A stretch of DNA of 64,000 bases from Bacillus sp. SJS (GTDB taxonomy: Bacteria > Bacillota > Bacilli > Bacillales > Bacillaceae), in NCBI RefSeq assembly GCF_000732485.2, contig NZ_JAQV02000003.1:1-64000 (forward strand), read 5' to 3'. Positions 44,935 through 55,361 of this stretch are shown here, piece after piece. The notes below the pieces were generated by a model, which saw only the letters and a program-made list of their open reading frames with translations, was not told the DNA's origin and made no database searches. The position numbers were made by a program, and so were the translations under genes. Numbering within the stretch: the first letter of the stretch is position 1; each line of letters opens with the position of its first letter.

Positions 44935-45325
44935 CTTATTGATCCAGTTACCCTTAATTCAGGAGATACATCCTTATTGAAACCGATTAGGGACGTTTTA
45001 TAAGTAATATACTAAAAAACGAAATAGTTTGGATCATGTACGTAACATCTTTAAACAATATGAGTTTAAAAAGGCTCCCAAAATACCCCACACAATAGTA
45101 CACCTAATTCATTATCTTTCATCTAAACAGCAGGAAGACACAATTATTTTGAGGATCATTCGCGGAGGAGTTACAATTCTTAATGCCGCTAATTATTAAT
45201 ACTGAGTGCTGAAATGACAAACCAAACGAACTAAATTAGAGGAAGACATCAATAGAAGTTAACAGGTTGCTATATGAACAAACACTGCTCACCTTATATA
45301 AGGCGCTGGTTCAGCAATTAACGGT
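44935..45325. other. AT-rich gap with an unassigned 56-codon frame
   Basis: No recognisable gene in 390 bp. A plus-strand frame from TTG 45029 to TAA 45197-45199 encodes 56 residues (MDHVRNIFKQYEFKKAPKIP ...) with protein-like composition but no ribosome site. The stretch is more AT-rich than its flanks. Confidence 0.35.
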
Positions 45326-46021
45326 TTAATTAGCAAACAGAACACTCCAGGTTTTAGATCCAACAACCCCATCAGCAGATAAACCTTTCATTTGCTGAAA
45401 CGTTCTGACTGTCCTCTCTGTCTTCGCTCCGAAAATTCCATCTTCAGCCAGCTTAAAATTAAGCTTATTCAACTGTTTTTGCACTTCGACTACATACATC
45501 CCTTTCGAACCCTTTTTAATTAATTCTCCAGGGTATGGTTTAGAAACTTTGACAGGCGGCGGAAAAGGCATGCCGGACATCGTATCATACTTTGCCAAGT
45601 TGTTTCTCTCAATAATGCCAATTAGCTTTTCAGCATACTTTGGATCACTTGCATATCCCGCCTGCTGCAGAGCGGAACATGCCTTCTTGTAGTCTGTTTC
45701 TCCGAAAATAGGCGCGTATCTCGTCCCTCTTTTATAAAACTCTACCAGGTCTTTAATTGATTCATACCAGGTTGGATAGCGTTTGAAAGCAGAGGAAACC
45801 ACTCTCTCTTCTCCCTCCACATATTCAATGGTTCTAATCACAATGGATTGTCCTTTATAAGAGCCTTTAATTCCGAATAAGTTTAGAGCATTTTTTGCCA
45901 GAAAGCTTTCTCCCCAGCCAGTTTCAAGTATGGATTGAGCGATAAGCATAGAGGCAGATATATTCTCTTCCTTTTGTACTTTAAGAACATAAGGAAGCAT
46001 TAATTCAATAAAGTTTTCCAC
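45326..46021 (-). CDS. Glucosaminidase (GH73-like) with peptidoglycan-binding domain
   Basis: 231 aa. N-terminal GH73/FlgJ-like muramidase-glucosaminidase domain (1-140): SMLIAQSILETGWGESFLA with the catalytic Glu, NALNLFGIKG, AFKRYPTWYESI, and AGYASDPKYAEKL. Linker MSGMPFPPPVKVSKPYPGEL, then one PG_binding_1 repeat (KGMYVVEVQKQLNKLNFKLA, FGAKTERTVRTFQ). No signal peptide, like phage endolysins and spore-associated enzymes. Not part of the conserved yqj order; could be of phage origin. Confidence 0.85.
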   Translation of the reverse strand: MENFIELMLPYVLKVQKEENISASMLIAQSILETGWGESFLAKNALNLFGIKGSYKGQSIVIRTIEYVEGEERVVSSAFKRYPTWYESIKDLVEFYKRGTRYAPIFGETDYKKACSALQQAGYASDPKYAEKLIGIIERNNLAKYDTMSGMPFPPPVKVSKPYPGELIKKGSKGMYVVEVQKQLNKLNFKLAEDGIFGAKTERTVRTFQQMKGLSADGVVGSKTWSVLFAN

Positions 46022-46109
46022 AAACGTCTCTCCTTTCCAAAAAAGTTTAAAAAGATATTACATCATAAGCACATTTGCGGAAATGGTATGGATACTTGTA
46101 CGGGAACAT

Positions 46110-46148
46110 GAAAAAGAGGCCATGCCTTTTTTAAAAGGCCGGCCTCTT
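46110..46148 (-). terminator. Terminator of rpmG
   Basis: AGAGGCC/GGCCTCT stem, minus-strand T5 tail, after the rpmG stop. Confidence 0.75.
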
Positions 46149-46154
46149 CTTTCA

Positions 46155-46304
46155 TTATTTCGTTTCTCTGTGCAGCGTAACACGTTTCAATCTGGGACAG
46201 TATTTGTTCACTTCAATCCGGTCAGGATTGTTTCGTTTATTTTTAGTCGTAATATAATTCCGGTCTCCAGATTCAGTACATGCTAATGTAATATTTACAC
46301 GCAT
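46155..46304 (-). CDS. rpmG: Ribosomal protein L33, zinc-independent (C-minus) form
   Basis: 49 aa: begins [20 protein letters not shown] and ends RVTLHRETK. The zinc-ribbon pairs are broken: CTES in place of CxxC and CPRL in place of CxxC, so one Cys of each pair remains. Such C-minus L33 paralogues replace zinc-binding L33 when zinc is scarce. AAGGAGG ribosome site. The Zur box between -10 and start matches this role. Confidence 0.92.
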   Translation of the reverse strand: MRVNITLACTESGDRNYITTKNKRNNPDRIEVNKYCPRLKRVTLHRETK

Positions 46305-46331
46305 AGCCAATTCCTCCTTATGTAATATAAA

Positions 46332-46346
46332 ACGTAATTATTACGA
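46332..46346 (-). promoter_or_regulatory. Zur box before rpmG
   Basis: Minus-strand TCGTAATAATTACGT, 14 of 15 to the Zur consensus TCGTAATNATTACGA and flanked by AAA/TTT as in B. subtilis sites. It lies 9 bp downstream of the -10, where it would block transcription when zinc is plentiful. Confidence 0.85.
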
Positions 46347-46355
46347 TTTGTTTCC

Positions 46356-46384
46356 ATTTTACACATTTATAGAGCGCGGGTCAA
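46356..46384 (-). promoter_or_regulatory. Sigma-A promoter of rpmG
   Basis: -35 TTGACC (46379-46384), 17 bp, -10 TAAAAT (46356-46361). Confidence 0.8.
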
Positions 46385-46422
46385 CCTGATTAAAAGAAGT
46401 TCAGCTGAAGTTCACCCGCTGA

Positions 46423-47340
46423 CTATTTGACTTCTAGCCTGAGCAAATCCTCTGCAATAATCGTATCACTGAAGATCTTAACTGCCTCTTCCAAAAGTGT
46501 TCCAACCTGTTCTCCCTGATACCTTGCACTAATATGGGTAAGGACGAGTTGCTTCACTCTGCATTGTTTGGCTAGTTCTGCAGCTTGAATGGTAGTGGAG
46601 TGATAATATTCATATGCTAGCTTCTCATCCTCTTCTCCAAAAGTTGCTTCATGGATCAGCAAATCTGCATCTTCTGCAAGCTTTGCCAGCTGAGGACAGC
46701 TTCTTGTATCCCCGCAGATGGAGATGATTTTACCTTTTTTAGGCGGCCCGAGGAAATCGGAACCAAGAATAAGTTTCCCCTCTTCCGTTTCCAGGGATCC
46801 TCCTTCTTTTAATTTCTGATAGGCGGGGCCGGGTTTAATTCCTGCAGCCATAAGCTTATCGGCCATGAGTGTGCCGGGCTTATCTTTTTCGATTACTCTG
46901 TAGCCATAGCTCGGAAGCCCATGCTCAAGAAGAATGGCTTCAACGATAAACTGCTCATCCTCAAAAACAATACCTCCTTCACCTTCAATCACTTCAATCG
47001 GGTATCGTAAATGGGTCTGGCTATGAGCAAGTGCTGCTTTTACAAATTGAGTAATTCCCTTTGGCCCATATATGGTAAGAGGATCTTCTGCTCCCTGGAA
47101 TGAGCGGCTGCCCAATAGGCCGGGAAGGCCAAATATATGATCTCCATGCATGTGGGTGATAAAAATTTTCTCAATTTTACGGGGTTTTAATGAGGTGTGC
47201 AGGATTTGATGCTGGGTTCCCTCTCCGCAGTCAAACAGCCAGACGGTTCCCCGTTCTTCGAGCAGCTCCAGCGCCAGCGCAGAGACATTCCTTTGTTTGG
47301 ATGGCACCCCTGCTCCGGTTCCTAAAAATAATACGTTCAA
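46423..47340 (-). CDS. rnz: Ribonuclease Z
   Basis: 305 aa. Metallo-beta-lactamase zinc site HMHGDH (H63, H65, D67, H68) followed by [13 protein letters not shown], and [21 protein letters not shown]-like C-terminal ligands ([17 protein letters not shown]). tRNA 3' end maturation endonuclease. Next to zwf (divergent) as in B. subtilis. AGGAGG ribosome site. Confidence 0.94.
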   Translation of the reverse strand: MNVLFLGTGAGVPSKQRNVSALALELLEERGTVWLFDCGEGTQHQILHTSLKPRKIEKIFITHMHGDHIFGLPGLLGSRSFQGAEDPLTIYGPKGITQFVKAALAHSQTHLRYPIEVIEGEGGIVFEDEQFIVEAILLEHGLPSYGYRVIEKDKPGTLMADKLMAAGIKPGPAYQKLKEGGSLETEEGKLILGSDFLGPPKKGKIISICGDTRSCPQLAKLAEDADLLIHEATFGEEDEKLAYEYYHSTTIQAAELAKQCRVKQLVLTHISARYQGEQVGTLLEEAVKIFSDTIIAEDLLRLEVK

Positions 47341-47379
47341 CGTGAAGTCCTCCTAAGTACAATTCTTTCATCTAGAATA

Positions 47380-47594
47380 CATGAAAAAGAGAAGCATGCA
47401 CAGCGGACTGTGCATGCGATGGATAATGATTCCTGTGTTTTCAGCACTTCCTGAAGAGAAATGCGGTTTACTTTTCATTTAGCGCGTAAACAGGAAAATA
47501 TCCTGATGGATACGTCGCATTTACCCGGTGAAAAGAAGCCCCCATCGTTCTCTCCCATTGAAAAATATGAATTGAATGATCTCCTTTTATTATA
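47380..47594 (-). ncRNA. Putative small transcript between zwf and rnz, with 25-aa frame
   Basis: Minus strand: TATAAT at 47589-47594 (-35 weak), then about 170 nt, then a perfect 10-bp hairpin GCATGCACAG/CTGTGCATGC (47394-47417, 4-nt loop) followed by a T-rich tail (47380-47392). A frame of 25 codons (47468-47545; MGASFHRVNATYPSGYFPVY then ALNEK) has GGGAGAG 5 nt before its ATG. It may be an independent sRNA or microprotein, or a leader that terminates ahead of rnz, which starts 54 bp further on the same strand. Unproven. Confidence 0.45.
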
Positions 47595-47872
47595 CTCTTT
47601 GAAAAAAATTTTTGAAAATACTCATTAAAATTCATTGCGTTGCTACAAATACTTTTCTAAAGCTTAATTACAGCAATAATAATTGTTTTTCGGTTTCCAG
47701 TTCATACTAATGAGAGTAAAATTAGTTCAATTGTTTGCTTTAACCGGAATGAACCTTTAAAATTAAGAACCTGTACGGGACCTTTTTTAAAAGAGCATCA
47801 TTATGCTTATTCGGAATCGTGACTTAAGCCAAAGAACTGGCACTTGACTATATGAAAAGTGAGGTCTTTATT

Positions 47873-49360
47873 GTGAATACAGAACAAAATCCAAAAGCCG
47901 TAATTGTTATTTTCGGAGCGACGGGCGACTTGGCTAAACGTAAGCTCTATCCGTCCATCTATCAGCTTCTTCAAAATAATCGAATCGGCAAAGACTTTGC
48001 GGTCGTCGGAGTTGGCCGCAGACCTTGGACTAATGAAGAATTCCGCAAAAATGTGAATACTTCTATTGAAAATGCAGTCCCAGATCATAAAGAAATGGAT
48101 GAGTTCCTATCTCATTTCCATTATCATCCTTTCGATGTGACCAATCCTGAATCCTATCAAGAGTTAAAGGGATTGCTTGAAGAACTTGATCATACATATG
48201 ATAATCCAGGCAACCGGATGTTTTATATGGCAATGGCGCCTGAATTTTTCGGAACCATTGCCATTAACCTGAAAAACGAAGGGCTTACTTCTACGCAAGG
48301 ATGGAGCCGTCTTGTGATTGAAAAGCCATTTGGCACCGACCTGCCGAGTGCTCAAAAATTAAACGATGAAATTCGTGCAGCCTTCTCTGAAGATCAAATT
48401 TACCGGATTGACCATTACCTTGGAAAAGCAATGGTTCAAAACATTGAAGTCATTCGTTTTGCGAATGCCATCTTTGAACCGCTTTGGAACAACCGCTATA
48501 TCGCCAATATCCAGATCACTTCCAGCGAATCATTGGGAGTGGAAGACAGAGGCCGTTATTACGAATCATCAGGTGCACTAAAAGATATGGTTCAGAACCA
48601 TATTCTCCAAGTGGTTGCCCTGCTTGCCATGGAGCCGCCTATCAAACTGACCGACGAAGAAATCCGCAGTGAAAAGGTAAAAGTACTGCGTGCCCTTCGT
48701 CCCCTGAAGGAAAACGAAGTATCAGACTACTTTGTCCGCGGACAGTATGGAAAAGGCAGCATCCGGAACGAGGATGTTCCCGGCTACCGCGAAGAAAGCA
48801 ACGTGGATCCGAACTCCAATACGGAAACCTTTGTAGCAGGGAAACTGACGATTGACAATTTCCGGTGGGCAGGAACTCCAATCTATATTCGAACTGGTAA
48901 GCGGATGCCCGCTAAATCAACTAAAATTGTGGTTCAGTTTAAAGATATCCCAATGAATCTTTATTATAACAATGGAGATAGTATGCATCCGAACCTTCTT
49001 GTCATTAACATCCAGCCGGATGAAGGGATCACCCTTCACTTAAATGCAAAGAAAACCGGCGACGGTTCTTATGCCAGACCTATTAAGCTTGATTACTGCA
49101 ATAATTGCATCGATGGGATTAATACGCCAGAAGCCTATGAGAAACTGATTGATGATTGTCTTCACGGTGATGCAACAAACTTTACCCATTGGGACGAAGT
49201 AGCGTTAACCTGGAGCTACGTCGATACCATTGCCAAGGCCTGGTCCAGTGTAGCAGCAGAATTTCCTAATTATGCTGCTGGCACAATGGGACCGGCTGAT
49301 TCAGATGATCTTTTGGCAAAAGACGGTTATCATTGGTGGCCTGTAACAGACACAGAATAA
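47873..49360 (+). CDS. zwf: Glucose-6-phosphate 1-dehydrogenase
   Basis: 495 aa from GTG 47873, 8 nt after GTGAGG; ATG 47852 would leave the site inside the gene. NADP-binding FGATGDLAKRKLYPSIY near the N-terminus and the active-site signature RIDHYLGKAMVQN (about 187-199). First step of the oxidative pentose phosphate pathway; gndA lies 2.6 kb downstream on the opposite strand. Followed by a terminator. Confidence 0.95.
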   Translation: MNTEQNPKAVIVIFGATGDLAKRKLYPSIYQLLQNNRIGKDFAVVGVGRRPWTNEEFRKNVNTSIENAVPDHKEMDEFLSHFHYHPFDVTNPESYQELKGLLEELDHTYDNPGNRMFYMAMAPEFFGTIAINLKNEGLTSTQGWSRLVIEKPFGTDLPSAQKLNDEIRAAFSEDQIYRIDHYLGKAMVQNIEVIRFANAIFEPLWNNRYIANIQITSSESLGVEDRGRYYESSGALKDMVQNHILQVVALLAMEPPIKLTDEEIRSEKVKVLRALRPLKENEVSDYFVRGQYGKGSIRNEDVPGYREESNVDPNSNTETFVAGKLTIDNFRWAGTPIYIRTGKRMPAKSTKIVVQFKDIPMNLYYNNGDSMHPNLLVINIQPDEGITLHLNAKKTGDGSYARPIKLDYCNNCIDGINTPEAYEKLIDDCLHGDATNFTHWDEVALTWSYVDTIAKAWSSVAAEFPNYAAGTMGPADSDDLLAKDGYHWWPVTDTE

Positions 49361-49371
49361 TGTTTTTTGAG

Positions 49372-49394
49372 CGCCCTGCCTTGCAGGGCGTTTT
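49372..49394 (+). terminator. Terminator of zwf
   Basis: CGCCCTGC/GCAGGGCG stem with T4. Confidence 0.8.
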
Positions 49395-49421
49395 ATCCAA
49401 TACATAAGGGGGACTTTATTT

Positions 49422-50045
49422 ATGAAAATGTACGATGTATCCGCACCCATTTTCGAAGGAATGCCTGTCTATAAAAACAAGGAAGAAAAACAGCCCGTTT
49501 TAAACACGGCAACGAACGGCTATGTAACGGAAACACGCATCGCTATGGATTTGCACACGGGTACACATGTCGACTCCCCTCTTCACATGATTGTTGAAGG
49601 AGACACAATGGAATCAATTTCTTTGGACGATCTTGTCGGAGAAGCAAAGGTTTTTGATTTAACGCAAGTTGAAGACCGGATCCGTAAAGAAGATATCGAA
49701 AAATTTGATATTCAAAAAGGGGACTTTGTTCTTTTTAAAACAAAAAACTCTCTTGAGGACGCATTTAACTTTGATTTTATCTTTGTAGCTGAATGCGCAG
49801 CGAAGCACTTAAGTGAAATCGGAATCAGAGGAGTGGGGATTGATGCACTTGGTGTTGAGAGAAGCCAGGAAGGCCACCCTACCCACAAGACGCTATTCAA
49901 GCATGACGTTATCATTGTTGAGGGCCTTCGTTTGAAGGAAGTCAGGGAAGGAAGCTATTTTATGGTGGCAGCACCTTTAAAAATAGTAGGAAAAGACGCA
50001 GCGCCGGCCCGGATTCTTTTGTTTGAAGGATTGAAAGCAGAATAA
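49422..50045 (+). CDS. Cyclase-family protein (kynurenine formamidase fold)
   Basis: 207 aa. Metal-binding signature HTGTHVDSPLHM (HxGTHxDxPxH) near residues 46-57, typical of the cyclase/KynB family that hydrolyses amides or lactones. No kyn or polyketide genes nearby, so the substrate is unknown. AAGGGGGA ribosome site; single gene between two terminators. Confidence 0.87.
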   Translation: MKMYDVSAPIFEGMPVYKNKEEKQPVLNTATNGYVTETRIAMDLHTGTHVDSPLHMIVEGDTMESISLDDLVGEAKVFDLTQVEDRIRKEDIEKFDIQKGDFVLFKTKNSLEDAFNFDFIFVAECAAKHLSEIGIRGVGIDALGVERSQEGHPTHKTLFKHDVIIVEGLRLKEVREGSYFMVAAPLKIVGKDAAPARILLFEGLKAE

Positions 50046-50052
50046 CGGATAC

Positions 50053-50086
50053 AAGGCTGCCGGACAAGTCCGGCAGCCTTTTTTGT
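50053..50086 (+). terminator. Terminator of cyclase gene
   Basis: 13-bp perfect stem AAGGCTGCCGGAC with its complement and T6. Confidence 0.9.
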
Positions 50087-50132
50087 ATCTTCTTTATTAG
50101 AAAAACATGCCCTTATCAGAGCGTAATAGCTA

Positions 50133-50936
<804 letters not shown>

Positions 50937-51794
50937 TTATCGTTTTGTATAGCCGAGCAGAACGCCTCCTGCGATAATGAGCAGGCATCCGATGATCACA
51001 AATATGATTTGCTTTTTCGCTGATTTCTCCTGCAGCAGGAACAGGCCGCCAAGGGTTGAAATGACAATACCTGTTTGGGACAGGGAAAAGCTTGTTGCTA
51101 CACCTATTAGCGGCAGTGAAAGCAGCAGTCCCAGGTTACCTGCTGACCACCAAATCCCCGTCAAAATATTTCTTACTGCGTATTTGTTAAATGGCTTGCT
51201 TTTGATCGTGAGCACCACTGCTCCTGCAACCATACCGATTCCTTGAGGAAGAATCGCTGCCCATCCGTCAATTTCAAATTGCCGGATAATGACGACATAG
51301 CCAATATACCCAAGTGAAGAAACAAGTAAAATGAGCATTCCTTTTTTGAAATGCTTTTTGTCTTCTTCATTTTCTGCTTTTTGACCGATTGAAGTAAGCA
51401 CCACTCCAATAATAATCGCAGCTACAGCAATGGAACCTAAAATGATCGCTGATTTTGTATCCCATTCTTTAAAGAGCAATACCCCAAATAAGGTTGTACC
51501 CATTAACTGCAGACCCGTAGAAATGGGCACCGTTTTGGCAACCCCTATGTATTTGACGCTGGACAGCTGTCCGAATTGGCCAATAGCCCATAAAACACCT
51601 GAAACAATTCCAATTCCCCATGCTAAACCATTGATGTCGGGAAAGGTGAAAAAATAGGTCACGATGGCAAACAGCAGGGCGCCAATCGTTATTCCAAGCG
51701 TCTGGCTCTTAGCATCCCCGCCAAGTTTTACACTGATTAATACTAAGCTTCCCCACGTAATGGCCGGGATTAATGCTAATAAAATTCCTATCAT
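50937..51794 (-). CDS. glcU: Glucose uptake protein GlcU
   Basis: 285 aa with ten hydrophobic segments (GRP/DMT-type sugar transporter), e.g. MIGILLALIPAITWGSLVLI at the N-terminus, ending GVLLGYTKR. Imports glucose for Gdh. First gene of the glcU-gdh operon. A sigma-G promoter would be expected upstream (51795-51870) but I could not find a convincing match. Confidence 0.9.
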   Translation of the reverse strand: MIGILLALIPAITWGSLVLISVKLGGDAKSQTLGITIGALLFAIVTYFFTFPDINGLAWGIGIVSGVLWAIGQFGQLSSVKYIGVAKTVPISTGLQLMGTTLFGVLLFKEWDTKSAIILGSIAVAAIIIGVVLTSIGQKAENEEDKKHFKKGMLILLVSSLGYIGYVVIIRQFEIDGWAAILPQGIGMVAGAVVLTIKSKPFNKYAVRNILTGIWWSAGNLGLLLSLPLIGVATSFSLSQTGIVISTLGGLFLLQEKSAKKQIIFVIIGCLLIIAGGVLLGYTKR

Positions 51795-51932
51795 GATGAT
51801 CGACTCCTATTATTGCTATATCTATTGATATGGCTGGTGTTCTCTTATACTTCCTCAATTCTTCAAACTTCAAACATTCATAAGGACATGTATGAAAAAT
51901 TTTTACGGTTCTCAGGATCATTCTTACCATGC

Positions 51933-51968
51933 AAAAAAAAGGACCTGGCTTTATTAGTCAGCCAGACC
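51933..51968 (-). terminator. Terminator of gndA
   Basis: Minus-strand GGTCTGGCT/AGCCAGGTCC stem followed by T8. Confidence 0.8.
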
Positions 51969-51981
51969 CTTCACAAAAAAC

Positions 51982-53394
51982 TTATTTAGTCATCCATTCT
52001 GTGTGAAAAATACCTTCTTTATCAATTCGCTGATACGTATGAGCTCCAAAATAGTCACGCTGTGCTTGGATCAAGTTTGCTGGAAGCACCTCTGTACGGT
52101 AGCTGTCAAAGTAGGCAAGCGCACTTGAGAAGCCAGGTACGGCTACCCCGCGTTCAATCGCGACAGAAAGAGTTTTACGTAGGGAAACCTGATATTTTTG
52201 CACGATTTCTTTGAAATATGGATCAAGAAGCAGGTTGGAAAGATTCGCATCTCTGTCAAACGCTTCCTTGATTTGCTGAAGGAATGCTGCCCGAATGATG
52301 CATCCTCCTCTGAAAATCATCGCAATTTCACCATATTTAAGATCCCAGCCGTATTCCTCTGAGGCTGCCTTCATTTGGGCAAAGCCTTGTGCATAGGAGC
52401 AAATTTTACTCATAAACAGTGCCTGGCGGACCGCTTCGATTAGTTCTTGCTTGTCGCCCGTGTAAGTGCCTGCTTCAGGACCTGATAATACTTTGCTTGC
52501 CTTTACACGTTCGTCTTTCATAGCTGAAATAAAGCGTGAAAAGACGGACTCTGTGATGATAGGCAGCGGTACACCGAGATCCAATGCATTGCTGCTCGTC
52601 CATTTTCCTGTACCTTTTTGTCCAGCCGTATCCAAAATAACGTCCACTAGCGGCTTGCCGGTTTCGTCATCTTTTTTTGTAAAGATATCGGCTGTAATTT
52701 CGATTAGGTAGCTGTCTAGCTCCCCTTTATTCCATTCCGCAAATACTTCATGGAATTCCTCAGCAGATAGTCCCAGGACATTTTTCAAAAGGAAATAGGC
52801 CTCTGAGATGAGCTGCATGTCCCCGTATTCGATTCCGTTGTGGACCATTTTAACGTAATGGCCTGCGCCGTCCGGACCGATATAGGTTGTACAAGCTTCG
52901 CCATCTACTTTGGCGGAAATAGCCTCAAGAATCGGCTTTACGAGATCGTGCGCTTCTTTTTGTCCCCCAGGCATGATGGAAGGTCCTTTTAACGCGCCTT
53001 CCTCACCGCCAGACACACCTGTTCCGATAAAGTGAATTCCGCTCTCGGCAAGCTCCGAATTCCTGCGCTGTGTATCTTTAAAGAACGTATTTCCTCCATC
53101 GATCAGGATGTCGCCTTTATCCAAATACGGAAGGAGCGTTTCAATCGTTGCATCCGTTGCCGGTCCCGCTTTTACCATTAACAAAATTTTTCTTGGAGTT
53201 TCAAGCGATTGGACAAACTCCTCTATGCTGTATGTACCTTTTACATTCTTGCCTTCGGATTCTGCTAGGAAATCCTCTGTTTTATCAGAAGAACGGTTGT
53301 AAACGGATATGGAATACCCGCGGCTCTCAATATTTAAAGCTAAATTCTTACCCATAACGGCAAGACCAATCACACCAATTTGCTGTTTTGACAT
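51982..53394 (-). CDS. gndA: 6-phosphogluconate dehydrogenase (NADP)
   Basis: 470 aa from ATG 53394 ([20 protein letters not shown]) with GGAAAGGA upstream. NADP motif [20 protein letters not shown], active-site [13 protein letters not shown] with the catalytic Lys, and C-terminal [15 protein letters not shown]. Oxidative decarboxylation to ribulose-5-phosphate; functions after Zwf. The upstream frame extension lacks a ribosome site. Confidence 0.95.
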   Translation of the reverse strand: MSKQQIGVIGLAVMGKNLALNIESRGYSISVYNRSSDKTEDFLAESEGKNVKGTYSIEEFVQSLETPRKILLMVKAGPATDATIETLLPYLDKGDILIDGGNTFFKDTQRRNSELAESGIHFIGTGVSGGEEGALKGPSIMPGGQKEAHDLVKPILEAISAKVDGEACTTYIGPDGAGHYVKMVHNGIEYGDMQLISEAYFLLKNVLGLSAEEFHEVFAEWNKGELDSYLIEITADIFTKKDDETGKPLVDVILDTAGQKGTGKWTSSNALDLGVPLPIITESVFSRFISAMKDERVKASKVLSGPEAGTYTGDKQELIEAVRQALFMSKICSYAQGFAQMKAASEEYGWDLKYGEIAMIFRGGCIIRAAFLQQIKEAFDRDANLSNLLLDPYFKEIVQKYQVSLRKTLSVAIERGVAVPGFSSALAYFDSYRTEVLPANLIQAQRDYFGAHTYQRIDKEGIFHTEWMTK

Positions 53395-53487
53395 GTCAAA
53401 ACGTCCTTTCCTGTACGTATGGTTCGTTACAATCATGAAAATATCACACTTGCTCCTGTGCTTTCAAGCGAAGCGACCTGGAACGGC

Positions 53488-54738
53488 CTAATCCTTAGAG
53501 TCTCTTAGAAAATCTTTGTTAAAGCTCGTTCCGCTCGTATGGTCCTCATCTGTTCTTCCAGTCAATCCGCGTTTAATCGTATTTTTTCCAAATTTCCCGT
53601 TAATCTGGTCAAGTACATTCCAAAGCGGCTCTTCCTTCGCATCCTCCTGGTAGGAAAACAAATCAAGCTGTTTTACGGCTTCTTCTTTTTCAAGCAAGTC
53701 CATTCCGGTTATGCCAAGCAGCCGGATTGGTTCTCCTGTCCAGTGCTTATAAAATATCCGCTTTGCTTTCTCTTCAATATCGGATGCCCCCGCAATCGGA
53801 TTTTCAAGCTTTGCTGTGCGTGTGAAGGTCTGGCGATTACCATAGCGGATCATAACAGACAGTCTTGAGGCCAGAACATTTTTGCGGTTCATCCTTCTGC
53901 TTACCGATTCGGCAAGCTTCGAAATCAGTTTATCCAGTTCCCTCGGATTTGATGAATCTTTAGGAAGAGTAGATGAATTTCCAATGCTTTTAAAATCGTA
54001 TATGGAATCCGGATCAACATGACGGTCATCTATTCCCGATGCCCTTTTTTTCAGACGCTCCCCATTGATGCCAAGCAGTTCTTTTAATTTTCCATCCTCC
54101 GCCACTACAAGATCATGAATGGTGTGAATGCCGATTCCTTTCAGCTTCTCTCCCGTTTTCTCCCCGACTCCATGCATTTCTTCAACAGGCAGCGGCCATA
54201 GAAGCTGATTGAGTTCGCGCTTGCGGAGCACCGTAATGCCAAGCGGTTTTTTCATATTGGAAGCCATCTTAGCCAGAAACTTATTTGGAGCAATCCCTAT
54301 GCTCGAAGGGAGCATTAGCTCCTCAAGCAGCCTTGATTGAAGAGATTTGGCGATATCAATAGGGTTTTGGCCATTCGTATATTCGGTAATATCCATATAC
54401 CCTTCATCGATGCTCACAGGCTCAACCAATGGAGTATACTCTCTCAGCACGTCAAACATCGCTTTTGAGGACTGGCGGTAACGGTCAAAGTTTGGTTTCC
54501 TGACCACAAGATCCGGGCATAATCTTCTAGCCTGCCAAAGCTGCATCGTTGTTTTTACTCCGTATTTTCTTGCTTCATAGGAGCAGGTTACAATGATTCC
54601 CTTCCGTTCCTCTGCGTTCCCGGCTATCGCCACCGGCTTTCCTTTTAACTCAGGATCGTAAGCCATTTCAACTGAAGCATAAAAGCTATTCATATCGATG
54701 TGAAAAATGATGCGTCCTTTTTTCACTTCTCCCTGCAT
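53488..54738 (-). CDS. polYA: DNA polymerase IV (PolYA/YqjH)
   Basis: 416 aa from ATG 54738 (MQGEVKKGRIIFHIDMNSFY), 8 nt after GGGAAG; a GTG 9 bp earlier is too near. Catalytic HIDMNSFYASVE and VSIDEGYMD; HhH about 178-215 (MHGVGEKTGEKLKGIGIHTI); little-finger domain; clamp-binding QLDLF. Constitutive Y-family polymerase for translesion synthesis. No LexA-like box was noticed upstream, unlike polYB in this window. Confidence 0.93.
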   Translation of the reverse strand: MQGEVKKGRIIFHIDMNSFYASVEMAYDPELKGKPVAIAGNAEERKGIIVTCSYEARKYGVKTTMQLWQARRLCPDLVVRKPNFDRYRQSSKAMFDVLREYTPLVEPVSIDEGYMDITEYTNGQNPIDIAKSLQSRLLEELMLPSSIGIAPNKFLAKMASNMKKPLGITVLRKRELNQLLWPLPVEEMHGVGEKTGEKLKGIGIHTIHDLVVAEDGKLKELLGINGERLKKRASGIDDRHVDPDSIYDFKSIGNSSTLPKDSSNPRELDKLISKLAESVSRRMNRKNVLASRLSVMIRYGNRQTFTRTAKLENPIAGASDIEEKAKRIFYKHWTGEPIRLLGITGMDLLEKEEAVKQLDLFSYQEDAKEEPLWNVLDQINGKFGKNTIKRGLTGRTDEDHTSGTSFNKDFLRDSKD

Positions 54739-54876
54739 TCCGTTCACTTCCCTATTAAGGTCCTGCTTCTATTTTATCATATTTCATTTTTTTCTCTTCA
54801 GCTTGCTTAAAAAAGGATCAGAGTGGAAAGACTAGAATAATTAAGTGAAAGATGTTTATGATGGAGGATATCACTC

Positions 54877-55314
54877 ATGATGCGCGCGATGACGCTAATA
54901 ATCATTTTCTTACTCTTCCTATCCGGCTGCTCTTTTTTTGGCAAGCCTGCTACATACGGAGAAGAAGCTGCAAACTTTGCCTATGAACTGGCGGATGAGT
55001 CTGAACAGCTCTCGACTCTTTTCTATGATGCAGCTGATAGTGAAACGGCCAGGACAGAGCTTGAATCAATTTTACTCAGTATGAAAAACCAAATAAAAAC
55101 CTTTAATAAAATCCATGCACCTGATCAGATGACAGAGTGGCACCGGGATCTGTTGGAACAGAATGACCATGCCCTTCAAAACATTGAAGAGTATTTAACC
55201 GCTATTGAAAATAACACCTATACTGAAAATCTGAAAACCGATCCCGGATTGCCGAGGCAGGTAATGGTTATACAGAATATGGCTAAAAACATAAAAAATG
55301 ATGAGAAGAAGTAA
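54877..55314 (+). CDS. Lipoprotein (DUF6376-like)
   Basis: 145 aa. Lipoprotein signal peptide MMRAMTLIIIFLLFLSGC with lipobox LSGC (Cys18), then an acidic alpha-helical domain (ADESEQLSTLFYDAADSETA). Anchored to the outer face of the membrane. TGGAGG 9 nt before ATG. Similar small lipoproteins sit near polYA in other Bacillus. Function unknown. Confidence 0.78.
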   Translation: MMRAMTLIIIFLLFLSGCSFFGKPATYGEEAANFAYELADESEQLSTLFYDAADSETARTELESILLSMKNQIKTFNKIHAPDQMTEWHRDLLEQNDHALQNIEEYLTAIENNTYTENLKTDPGLPRQVMVIQNMAKNIKNDEKK

Positions 55315-55329
55315 TTCCATCACACATGC

Positions 55330-55361
55330 AAAAAGCATCCAGTCAAATGGATGCTTTTTCG
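55330..55361. terminator. Bidirectional terminator
   Basis: AAAAAGCATCCA/TGGATGCTTTTT stem; the stop of the CheW gene lies in its loop. Confidence 0.85.

Noticed and set aside
51795-51870. Sigma-G promoter for glcU-gdh
   Set aside because: Expected from B. subtilis, but no -35/-10 pair with correct spacing could be seen.
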